Below, in pieces: positions 56,912 through 64,000 of a stretch of DNA of 64,000 nucleotides (position 1 is its first letter; each line of letters starts with the position of its first letter). The stretch lies in the NCBI RefSeq assembly GCF_005860775.1, contig NZ_VCHQ01000003.1, forward strand, positions 1 to 64,000, given 5' to 3'. The translations under genes and the position numbers were made by a program. The notes beneath the pieces were generated by a model. The model did no database searches, was not told the DNA's origin, and saw nothing but the letters and a program-made list of their open reading frames with translations. The DNA comes from Klebsiella indica (GTDB lineage: Bacteria > Pseudomonadota > Gammaproteobacteria > Enterobacterales > Enterobacteriaceae).

Positions 56912-57718
56912 ATGACTTCGTTATCTCTTGAACAACTGGCGCAACGGTTGCGTGAGGCGGAAACCACGGGCCAGGCGATGGAACCGCTGCGCGATATTCC
57001 TGGCGTCGATAATGCCGAGGCGGCTTACGCCATCCAGAAAATTAACGTGCGGCATCACGTCGCGAATGGTCGCCGGGTGGTGGGGCGTAAGGTGGGGTTG
57101 ACCCATCCTAAAGTGCAGCGACAGCTGGGCGTTGACCAGCCGGACTTTGGCACCCTGTATGCCGATATGTGCTACGGCGATAACGCCGACATCCCGTTTT
57201 CCCGGGTGCTGCAGCCGAAAATTGAGGCAGAAATTGCCCTCGTGCTCAGGCACGACCTGCCACACACCGATACCACCTTTGATGAACTCTATGCCGCTAT
57301 TGACTGGGTGCTACCTGCGCTGGAGGTGGTTGGCAGCCGCATTCGTGACTGGTCGATTGGTTTTGTCGATACCGTGTCCGATAACGCCTCCTGCGGCGTC
57401 TACGTGCTTGGTAGCCCGGCGCGACGTCCGGACGGGTTGGATTTAAAAAACTGCGTCATGCGTATGACCCGTAATCAGGAGGAGGTTTCCAGCGGGTGCG
57501 GCAGCGAATGTCTCGGTCATCCGCTAAATGCGGCGGTGTGGCTGGCGCGCAAAATGGCCAGCCTCGGCGAGCCGCTACGGGCCGGGGATATTGTGCTGAC
57601 CGGGGCGTTAGGCCCAATGGTGGCGATTAACGCCGGCGATCGTTTCGCGGCTGATATCGACGGTTTAGGTTCAGTCGCGGCCACTTTTGTCGCCGAAGAG
57701 GAAGGCAGTGATGAGTAA
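56912..57718 (+). CDS. mhpD: 2-keto-4-pentenoate hydratase MhpD
   Basis: A 268-residue hydratase (E. coli 269) that converts 2-hydroxypentadienoate to 4-hydroxy-2-oxovalerate. [34 protein letters not shown] with metal-binding glutamates, and [14 protein letters not shown] are typical. Overlaps mhpF by eight bases. Confidence 0.94.
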   Translation: MTSLSLEQLAQRLREAETTGQAMEPLRDIPGVDNAEAAYAIQKINVRHHVANGRRVVGRKVGLTHPKVQRQLGVDQPDFGTLYADMCYGDNADIPFSRVLQPKIEAEIALVLRHDLPHTDTTFDELYAAIDWVLPALEVVGSRIRDWSIGFVDTVSDNASCGVYVLGSPARRPDGLDLKNCVMRMTRNQEEVSSGCGSECLGHPLNAAVWLARKMASLGEPLRAGDIVLTGALGPMVAINAGDRFAADIDGLGSVAATFVAEEEGSDE

Positions 57719-58661
57719 ACGTAAAGTCGCGATTATTGGTTCCGGCAATATCGGCACCGATTTAATGATCAAAATTCTGCGTCACGGGCGACATCTGGAG
57801 ATGGCGGTGATGGTCGGCATCGATCCTGAATCCGACGGCCTGGCCCGCGCCCGGCGCATGGGGATTGCCACTACCTACCAGGGGGTTAGCGGCCTGCTGC
57901 AGATGGCGGAATTCGCCGATATCGATTTTGTTTTTGACGCCACCAGCGCCGGGGCGCATGTGAAAAACGACGCCGCGCTGCGGGAAGCCAAACCGGGGAT
58001 CCGCGTTATCGACCTGACGCCGGCGGCTATTGGCCCGTACTGTGTACCGGTGGTCAACCTTGCGGTCAATCTTGCCGAGGGTAACGTTAATATGGTGACC
58101 TGCGGCGGTCAGGCGACTATCCCGATGGTGGCGGCGGTATCCAGGGTGGCGAAAGTGCACTACGCGGAAATTATCGCTTCGATTGCCAGTAAATCCGCAG
58201 GGCCGGGAACGCGGGCCAATATTGATGAATTTACCGAAACCACCTCACAGGCTATTGAGAAAGTCGGCGGGGCGGCGAAAGGCAAAGCGATTATCGTGCT
58301 GAACCCGGCGGAGCCGCCGCTAATGATGCGCGATACCGTTTATGTACTCAGCGAAGCGGCGTCGCAGCAGGAAATTGCCGCTTCGATCGCGGAGATGGCG
58401 GCGGCAGTGCAGGCTTATGTGCCGGGATACCGCCTGAAGCAGCAGGTACAGTTTGAGGTGATCCGCGAAGATAAGCCGGTGAATCTGCCGGGCGTTGGCC
58501 GCTTCTCCGGCCTGAAAACCGCGGTTTACCTGGAAGTTGAAGGGGCGGCGCACTACCTGCCAGCCTACGCCGGTAACCTCGATATTATGACCTCGGCGGC
58601 GCTGGCAACGGCGGAAAAAATGGCCCAGGCGATGAACGACACGGCGGGAGACGCGGCATGA
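57711..58661 (+). CDS. mhpF: Acetaldehyde dehydrogenase (acylating) MhpF
   Basis: A 316-residue CoA-acylating acetaldehyde dehydrogenase, identical in length to E. coli MhpF when started at ATG 57711. [14 protein letters not shown] binds NAD, the catalytic cysteine is in [14 protein letters not shown], and [19 protein letters not shown] follows. Works in a channelling complex with MhpE. ATGA overlap with mhpE. Confidence 0.95.
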   Translation: MSKRKVAIIGSGNIGTDLMIKILRHGRHLEMAVMVGIDPESDGLARARRMGIATTYQGVSGLLQMAEFADIDFVFDATSAGAHVKNDAALREAKPGIRVIDLTPAAIGPYCVPVVNLAVNLAEGNVNMVTCGGQATIPMVAAVSRVAKVHYAEIIASIASKSAGPGTRANIDEFTETTSQAIEKVGGAAKGKAIIVLNPAEPPLMMRDTVYVLSEAASQQEIAASIAEMAAAVQAYVPGYRLKQQVQFEVIREDKPVNLPGVGRFSGLKTAVYLEVEGAAHYLPAYAGNLDIMTSAALATAEKMAQAMNDTAGDAA

Positions 58662-59677
58662 ACGGTAAAAAACTCTATATCTCAGACGTGACCCTACGCG
58701 ATGGCATGCACGCCATACGCCACCAATACTCTCTCGATCATATCCGCCAGATTGCCCGGGCGCTGGACAGCGCAGGCGTGGATTCAATAGAAGTCGCCCA
58801 CGGTGACGGTTTGCAGGGATCGAGCTTCAATTACGGCTTTGGCGCACACAGCGATATTGAGTGGATTGAAGCGGCGGCAGAGTCGGTCAGTCAGGCGAAA
58901 ATCGCCACGTTATTGCTGCCGGGCATCGGAACGTTGCACGATCTTAAAAATGCATATCAGGCCGGGGCGCGGGTGGTGCGGGTCGCGACTCACTGTACTG
59001 AAGCGGATGTTTCCGCGCAGCATATTGCCTTTGCCCGGGAACTGGGAATGGACACCGTTGGTTTTTTGATGATGAGCCATATGATCCCGGCGGAACAGCT
59101 GGCGCAGCAGGCGCTGAAGATGGAATCGTACGGCGCGACCTGTATCTATGTGGTCGATTCCGGCGGCGCGATGAATATGAACGATGTTCGCGACCGTTTC
59201 CGCGCCCTGAAGACGGTACTGAAGCCGGAAACCGCTACCGGGATGCACGCGCACCATAACCTGAGTCTTGGGGTCGCCAACTCAATAGTCGCGGTGGAAG
59301 AGGGCTGCGACCGGATCGACGCCAGCCTGGCAGGAATGGGCGCTGGCGCGGGTAACGCGCCGCTGGAGGTATTTATCGCTGCGGCCGATAAGCTTGGCTG
59401 GAACCACGGTACCGATCTCTACGCGTTAATGGACGCTGCCGACGAACAGGTGCGCCCGCTACAGGACCGCCCGGTGCGCGTTGACCGGGAAACGTTGGCG
59501 CTGGGCTACGCCGGAGTGTACTCCAGTTTCCTGCGCCATAGCGAAGTGGCGGCGGCCCGTTACGGGTTGAGCGCGGTCGATATTCTTGTCGAGCTGGGCA
59601 AGCGGCGGATGGTGGGGGGACAGGAAGATATGATCGTCGATGTCGCGCTGGATCTGCTTAACCAGCATAAAAAATAA
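58658..59677 (+). CDS. mhpE: 4-hydroxy-2-oxovalerate aldolase MhpE
   Basis: A 339-residue HMG-CoA lyase-type aldolase that splits 4-hydroxy-2-oxovalerate into pyruvate and acetaldehyde. [15 protein letters not shown] carries the metal/proton-transfer residues and [16 protein letters not shown] the metal-binding histidines. E. coli length is 337. Coupled to mhpF. Confidence 0.95.
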   Translation: MNGKKLYISDVTLRDGMHAIRHQYSLDHIRQIARALDSAGVDSIEVAHGDGLQGSSFNYGFGAHSDIEWIEAAAESVSQAKIATLLLPGIGTLHDLKNAYQAGARVVRVATHCTEADVSAQHIAFARELGMDTVGFLMMSHMIPAEQLAQQALKMESYGATCIYVVDSGGAMNMNDVRDRFRALKTVLKPETATGMHAHHNLSLGVANSIVAVEEGCDRIDASLAGMGAGAGNAPLEVFIAAADKLGWNHGTDLYALMDAADEQVRPLQDRPVRVDRETLALGYAGVYSSFLRHSEVAAARYGLSAVDILVELGKRRMVGGQEDMIVDVALDLLNQHKK

Positions 59678-59751
59678 AAGAAACGCGCGGCTGGCAAGGT
59701 ATCAGCCGCCATTCACCTGTTCCGATTATCAGGATATCTCCTGGGTACACT

Positions 59752-60948
59752 ATGATGACGACCAATACTGCACGCGCTTCACGCCTGATGTTAACCGTCG
59801 GGCTCTGTTTTATGGTGGCCCTGATGGAAGGGCTGGATCTGCAGGCGGCGGGTATTGCCGCCGTGGGTATGGCGCGGGCGTTCGCGCTGGATAAAATGCA
59901 GATGGGCTGGGTTTTCAGCGCCGGGATCCTAGGCCTGCTGCCCGGCGCGCTGATTGGCGGTATTCTGGCGGACCGCCATGGCCGCAAGCGGATTCTGCTG
60001 GGTTCGGTTTTCCTGTTTGGCCTGTTCTCGATTGCCACTGCGCTGGCGTGGAGTTTCCCGGTGCTGCTGTTGGCACGCGTGTTTACCGGCATCGGGCTGG
60101 GGGCGGCGTTACCGAATCTGATTGCGTTAACCTCGGAAGCCGCCGGTCCCCGCTTTCGCGGCAGAGCGGTCAGCCTGATGTACTGCGGCGTTCCCATTGG
60201 CGCGGCGCTGGCGGCGGCGCTGGGTTTTTTCGGTCTCGCGAACGCCTGGCAGACGGTATTCTGGGTTGGCGGTATCGTTCCGCTGTTGCTGGTGCCATTA
60301 TTGATTCGCTGGCTGCCGGAATCGCCGATTTTTCAGCATCGCACGACAAGCGTGCCGCTGCGCACGTTGTTCGCACCGGATAATGCCACCGCTACCTTGC
60401 TATTGTGGTTGTGCTATTTCTTCACTTTGCTGGTGGTGTATATGCTGATTAACTGGCTGCCGATGCTGTTAGTCGGCCAGGGATTCAGCGCCAGCGAGGC
60501 GGCGGGAGTGATGTTTGTGCTGCAGTTTGGCGCCGCCTGCGGCACGCTGCTGCTGGGCACGCTGATGGATAAGCTCAGTCCGCTGTGGATGTCGCTGCTG
60601 ATTTACAGCGGTATGCTGACGTCGCTGCTGGCGCTGGGAACCGCCACATCGCTGGGGGCGATGCTATTTTCAGGGTTCGTCGCCGGACTGTTCGCCACCG
60701 GCGGGCAGAGCGTGCTCTATGCTCTGGCTCCGCTGTTTTATCGTAGCGAAATCCGCGTCACCGGGGTGGGTAGCGCGGTGGCGATTGGCCGTCTTGGCGC
60801 GATGAGCGGCCCGCTATTGGCCGGGAAAATGCTGGCATTGGGTACCGGTACTGTTGGGGTGATGGCCGCCTCCGCCCCCGGTATTTTGCTGGCCGGCGTG
60901 GCGGTATTCTGGCTGATGAAACGCCAGAAGCGTTCGGCGGTGGCCTGA
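59752..60948 (+). CDS. mhpT: 3-(3-hydroxyphenyl)propionate transporter MhpT
   Basis: A 398-residue MFS aromatic acid:H+ symporter with 12 expected helices. LCFMVALMEGLDLQAAGIAA has the charged TM1 motif of the AAHS family; GGILADRHGRKRILLGS is the loop 2-3 motif. Close to E. coli MhpT (403). ATG at 59752 or 59755. Separated from mhpE by 74 bp, last gene of the mhp set. Confidence 0.93.
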   Translation: MMTTNTARASRLMLTVGLCFMVALMEGLDLQAAGIAAVGMARAFALDKMQMGWVFSAGILGLLPGALIGGILADRHGRKRILLGSVFLFGLFSIATALAWSFPVLLLARVFTGIGLGAALPNLIALTSEAAGPRFRGRAVSLMYCGVPIGAALAAALGFFGLANAWQTVFWVGGIVPLLLVPLLIRWLPESPIFQHRTTSVPLRTLFAPDNATATLLLWLCYFFTLLVVYMLINWLPMLLVGQGFSASEAAGVMFVLQFGAACGTLLLGTLMDKLSPLWMSLLIYSGMLTSLLALGTATSLGAMLFSGFVAGLFATGGQSVLYALAPLFYRSEIRVTGVGSAVAIGRLGAMSGPLLAGKMLALGTGTVGVMAASAPGILLAGVAVFWLMKRQKRSAVA

Positions 60949-60991
60949 GGTTTTCCGGTTAAGCGCAGCGCCAGCGGGGGACTTTCCCGAT

Positions 60992-62572
60992 TTACAGCAC
61001 CTTAAATCCGTGTGTGCCATCGCGTGCCAGCTGTTCAACGAGGCCGAACTCCCAGTCGAGGTAGGCCTGCATTGCCGAAGGCGAATTATCGGTCCCTTCA
61101 TACGGGCGTCGATAGCGATCGCTACGCGGCGTGGCCAGATGCGTCTCGCCATGTTCCAGCGCCAGCCCGGCGTTAATCCACGCCAGCGTTCCGCCATTCA
61201 ACAGTTGCACCGGTTTACCGGTTAATGCCGCCACTTCGGGCACCGCATATCTTGCCAGCAGGCTGCTGCCACAGGTGACAACGTAACGCTCAGCTGTAGG
61301 GAGCACCTCCAGCGCCTGGCGCAACTGTGAACGGACCAGCCAGTAAGCGCCGGGAATATGACGGGAGACATAGTTGGCGCTGGTGGTGAAATCCAGCACT
61401 ATGGTGCCCGGTTCCCGCAGCTGTTCCGCTAACTGGCGCGGGGAAATTTCCACGGCCTGCGGCCCCGGCGGTACGCTGGCGGCGGGATTGCCGCGTTCGC
61501 TAAAGTCATCCAGGCGCGCATTGTTTAATACGGCAACCTCCCAGCCCATCTGCGCCAGCCAGGAGGCGGTAATTGGCGCACGAACGCCATCATCAGCGAT
61601 AAGCACGATTCTCGCTCCGCGTACGCTGGCGAAATGATCGGTTTCCTGTACCAGTTGCCCGCCGGGCGCGCTGATGCTCTGTGGCAGATGGCCTGCGGCG
61701 TACTCCTCCGGGCTACGGACATCAAACAGGTAAGTGGTACGCGCGGGCTGCTGCTGCCAGCGCTCAAGGGTATGGCTGTCAATAAAGACAACCCCCGCGC
61801 GTTCGGCGAGTTGCGTTACCTCCGCCACCCGCTCAGCCGAGGCGCGAAAATCTGCGTCGTAGCGCCGCTGCTGGCCGTGCTCAAGTTCGAGTCCCGCCAG
61901 GCTCCAGCCGATAGTGCCGTTGCGCAATGCATAAACCGGATTTGTCAGACCGGCATTAAGTAACGATTGGCTGCCGATAATGCTGCGTGTACGCCCTGCG
62001 CAGTTGACGATAACCGTCGTCTGCGGCGAAGGAATCAGTCCCTCAATGCGCAGCGCCAGTTCCCCGCCAGGCACGCTGATGCTGCCGGGAATATTCATGG
62101 TTTGATACTCATCGAAACGGCGTGCATCGACGATAATGACTTCCTGCCCGTTATCGATTCGCGCTTTCACCTCTTCGGCGCTCAAAGAGGGCGTATGTCG
62201 CTTGCTCTCTACCAGTTCCCCGAACGCTTTGCTCGGCGAATTGACGTCCTGAAACAGCTCTCCGCCGCTACGCTGCCAGCCCTGCAGGCCGCCTTCCAGT
62301 AAAGTCACATCCTGATAACCCCAGCGATGCAGGCGCTCAACGGCCTGTTCCGCCAGACCTTCACCGTCGTCGTAAACGGTAATTGCCGTCGTCAGGCGCG
62401 GTACGCGGCGAAAAATTTCCAGTTCCAGCTTGCTGAGCGGCAGACTGGCGGCGAAAAGTGGATGATTGCGCGCAAATTCGGCCTCTTCACGAACATCGAT
62501 CAGCGCCAGCTCTGCGCCGTCAAGCAGCGCCTGGCGCAGCTGTGCCGCCGGGCGATAAGAGTATGTGGACAT
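60992..62572 (-). CDS. Four-domain rhodanese-type sulfurtransferase
   Basis: A 526-residue cytoplasmic protein (ATG 62572, one base after the dioxygenase stop) built of four rhodanese domains at about 8-105, 128-235, 255-355 and 375-475. The whole protein has only two cysteines: C191 in VNCAGRTRS (domain 2) and C434 in VTCGSSLLAR (domain 4), both at the active-loop position. Domains 1 and 3 carry Asp there (VYDDGEG, IADDGVRA) and are probably inactive. Adjacent to a thiol dioxygenase, so it likely moves sulfane sulfur in catabolism of an organic thiol. Confidence 0.88.
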   Translation of the reverse strand: MSTYSYRPAAQLRQALLDGAELALIDVREEAEFARNHPLFAASLPLSKLELEIFRRVPRLTTAITVYDDGEGLAEQAVERLHRWGYQDVTLLEGGLQGWQRSGGELFQDVNSPSKAFGELVESKRHTPSLSAEEVKARIDNGQEVIIVDARRFDEYQTMNIPGSISVPGGELALRIEGLIPSPQTTVIVNCAGRTRSIIGSQSLLNAGLTNPVYALRNGTIGWSLAGLELEHGQQRRYDADFRASAERVAEVTQLAERAGVVFIDSHTLERWQQQPARTTYLFDVRSPEEYAAGHLPQSISAPGGQLVQETDHFASVRGARIVLIADDGVRAPITASWLAQMGWEVAVLNNARLDDFSERGNPAASVPPGPQAVEISPRQLAEQLREPGTIVLDFTTSANYVSRHIPGAYWLVRSQLRQALEVLPTAERYVVTCGSSLLARYAVPEVAALTGKPVQLLNGGTLAWINAGLALEHGETHLATPRSDRYRRPYEGTDNSPSAMQAYLDWEFGLVEQLARDGTHGFKVL

Positions 62573-62573
62573 A

Positions 62574-63170
62574 TTAATTATCCTTAGAGAGATCCCAGAT
62601 ATTGGGTAAGTGACGATTGGAGTAGCCGGAGACAAAAGGTTTGACGAGTCCTTCCGGGGTATAAACCGCGCGCCTGACGCCGCCGATATTGCCGCCGTAA
62701 ACGTGAATACTGATAGAAACCTTATCCGCCAGCGCGTTGCTTACCCGGTGAATATCGCCATCCTGGGAGGAGACTTTTTCCACTTCGCCAGGGGAGAGTT
62801 GTTGGGCAAGGCCGCTAACCACCGGTTGTCCGCTCTTGTTCAGGCGGTAGCGCTGATTCACCTCTGCGCCGCGCAGCATACCGATAGCCCCCCACACCCG
62901 ATGGTCGTGAATTGGCGTCGATTGTCCGGGCCCCCAGACGAAACTCACTACGGAAAAGCGCTGACCGGAATCGGCATGTAACAGATACTGCTGATAATGG
63001 TGAGGATGGGGCAGAGTGTACTCTTCCGGTAGCCAGTCATCTTTTTTCACCAGTTCGCCCAGACGCCGGGCCACGGCATCAAGCAAAGCGGGCTCATCGG
63101 CAAACTCGCGATGCAGGGCGTCAATGTCCTGAATAAACTGGCGTAATTTTTCCACTTGCGGTGCGGTCAT
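62574..63170 (-). CDS. Cysteine/3-mercaptopropionate dioxygenase family protein
   Basis: A 198-residue cupin non-haem iron dioxygenase. The Fe ligands are H88 and H90 (TPIHDHRVWG) and H141 (GDIHRVSN); H156 and Y158 (SIHVYGG) complete the Ser-His-Tyr type network. The Cys of the mammalian Cys-Tyr crosslink is replaced by Gly/Trp. The substrate-carboxylate Arg60 of cysteine dioxygenase aligns with Q61, the so-called Gln type, which favours 3-mercaptopropionate. It would oxidise the thiol to a sulfinate. First gene of the unit with the rhodanese. Confidence 0.85.
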   Translation of the reverse strand: MTAPQVEKLRQFIQDIDALHREFADEPALLDAVARRLGELVKKDDWLPEEYTLPHPHHYQQYLLHADSGQRFSVVSFVWGPGQSTPIHDHRVWGAIGMLRGAEVNQRYRLNKSGQPVVSGLAQQLSPGEVEKVSSQDGDIHRVSNALADKVSISIHVYGGNIGGVRRAVYTPEGLVKPFVSGYSNRHLPNIWDLSKDN

Positions 63171-63284
63171 GGTCGCTTCCTGTTATCGGGACTGGTCTTT
63201 ACGCTAGCAAAGGCGTTAATATAATTAAAATGCAATTTCTGAATATATTAATATGCAAAAATAACATTGATAGCCTACCCATCA

Positions 63285-63400
63285 AGCGTCATTGGCGCAG
63301 ACAGTTTGAACACGGCCAGCGCGGAAGAACCGGAGCGTACACGTAGTACGTGAGGATTCTGAGCACTGCCCAGGTTCAAAATGGCAAGCAAAATAGCTCT
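63285..63400 (-). repeat. Dispersed ~115-bp palindromic repeat, copy 2
   Basis: On the minus strand it reads CTTGCCATTTTGAACCTGGG, GCAGTGCTCAGAATCCTCA, CGTACTACGTGTACG and CGCGCTGGCCGTG in the same order as copy 1 at 38424-38536. The centre CACGTAGTACGTG is a palindrome. It fills the gap between the dioxygenase and LysR genes. Confidence 0.8.
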
Positions 63401-63424
63401 GATGGGCCAGGCTTTAAGGACGCT

Positions 63425-64000
63425 ATGCGCATTGACGACATCGACGCTCTGCTGGCCACCGTACAGTTTTCTTCCCTTAACCAGGCCGCAGACTATCTTG
63501 GCATTACCCAATCGGCGATCACTCGTCGCCTTCAGCGTCTGGAACAAACTCTGAACGTCACATTGCTGGCGCGTCAGACCCGACCGCTTACCCTGACCGC
63601 CGCCGGACACCGGGTTTACGAACAGTGTCTGAGCATCAAGCGGGAAACTAAAAAGCTGTATGGCCTGCTTGATCCCGAGGCGGAACCGCAAGGCATCCTG
63701 CGGCTCGGCGTGCCGCAAAGCGTGGCGGAAACTGCGCTGCAACCGGCGCTGACGGCGCTTCGTCAGCAATTCCCCGCTCTGCAACCGCAGGTCACCTGCG
63801 GCTGGAGCGGACTGTTGCAAAGACGGCTGGCGAGCGTCGAGCTGGATGGCGTGCTGGCGATGGGGCCTGAACAACAAAGTTTTGCTGAAGGATACAGCGG
63901 GCGACTGCTGTGCCCGCTGGATATTGTGGTGATTGCGGCGAAAAGCTGGCGTCTGCACGCCGGCGCGCTGCGGGATTGCGCGGAGAAGGGCTGGGTGCTG
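63425..64000 (+). CDS. LysR family transcriptional regulator (N-terminal part, runs off the window)
   Basis: The first 192 codons of a LysR-type regulator are open to the window end. The helix-turn-helix is at residues 3-60 (SSLNQAADYLGITQSAITRRLQRLE) and the effector domain starts near residue 90 (GILRLGVPQSVAETAL). AAGGACGCT precedes the ATG. Divergent from the dioxygenase-rhodanese unit, so it is the probable regulator; its inducer may be the thiol substrate. Confidence 0.88.
   Translation, partial: MRIDDIDALLATVQFSSLNQAADYLGITQSAITRRLQRLEQTLNVTLLARQTRPLTLTAAGHRVYEQCLSIKRETKKLYGLLDPEAEPQGILRLGVPQSVAETALQPALTALRQQFPALQPQVTCGWSGLLQRRLASVELDGVLAMGPEQQSFAEGYSGRLLCPLDIVVIAAKSWRLHAGALRDCAEKGWVL

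Overview
The window is chromosomal DNA from a member of the Enterobacteriaceae, of the Klebsiella/Enterobacter/Citrobacter/Kluyvera type. The conserved backbone is the E. coli neighbourhood rprA-ydiK-ydiJ-menI and sufABCDSE-ldtE-lpp-pykF-fumD in the usual relative order. Lpp, SufA, SufE, PykF and the sRNA RprA are close to their E. coli counterparts. The species cannot be fixed from sequence reading alone. No rRNA, tRNA or CRISPR array was seen.

Region by region. (1) 1-1.2 kb is mobile-element debris: a probable group II intron 5' part on the minus strand cuts an IS66-family transposase remnant, followed by a nucleotidyltransferase gene broken by an in-frame stop. (2) 1.2-7.5 kb is a minus-strand cluster: RpiR-type regulator, class III aminotransferase, carboxymuconolactone-decarboxylase-like protein, polar amino-acid ABC importer and a C45 acyltransferase/peptidase. 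It looks like uptake and breakdown of an unknown amino-acid conjugate. (3) 7.57-8.67 kb is an IS630-family element. (4) 8.9-12.7 kb is a GPH sugar symporter plus a GH3 glycosidase. (5) 12.7-18.7 kb is backbone: RprA, YdiK, YdiJ, MenI and a GlsB/YeaQ-like protein. (6) 19.7-35.9 kb is a large hut-like cluster inserted in the backbone before suf. (7) 36.5-46 kb is suf, ldtE, lpp, pykF and fumD. (8) 46-48.7 kb is a TetR regulator and a dehydroshikimate dehydratase (QuiC type). (9) 48.75-52.4 kb is a molybdate-type transport locus bounded by two ModE-like operators. (10) 52.4-60.9 kb is the complete mhpR-ABCDFE-T set for 3-phenylpropionate/3-hydroxyphenylpropionate catabolism. (11) 61-64 kb is a four-domain rhodanese, a cysteine/3-mercaptopropionate dioxygenase and the start of a LysR regulator.

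The most interesting part is region 6. It encodes HutU, HutI, HutF, HutG, HutC, HutD and an NCS1 permease, which is a full urocanate-to-glutamate route. The only histidine-ammonia-lyase homologue lacks the Ala-Ser-Gly triad that forms the MIO cofactor, and two further active-site residues (the equivalents of Asn195 and Tyr280) are replaced. It is followed in its operon by an osmoprotectant/betaine-type ABC importer, and preceded at its 3' side by a CaiB-type CoA-transferase, a 3-hydroxyacyl-CoA dehydrogenase and an enoyl-CoA hydratase. TGTATATACA-type palindromes (HutC-like operators) lie in front of all three transcription units. My inference is a system that imports a histidine betaine (hercynine, or possibly ergothioneine), eliminates trimethylamine without MIO, and feeds (thio)urocanate to the Hut enzymes. 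This is a hypothesis built from sequence reading and recalled family knowledge.
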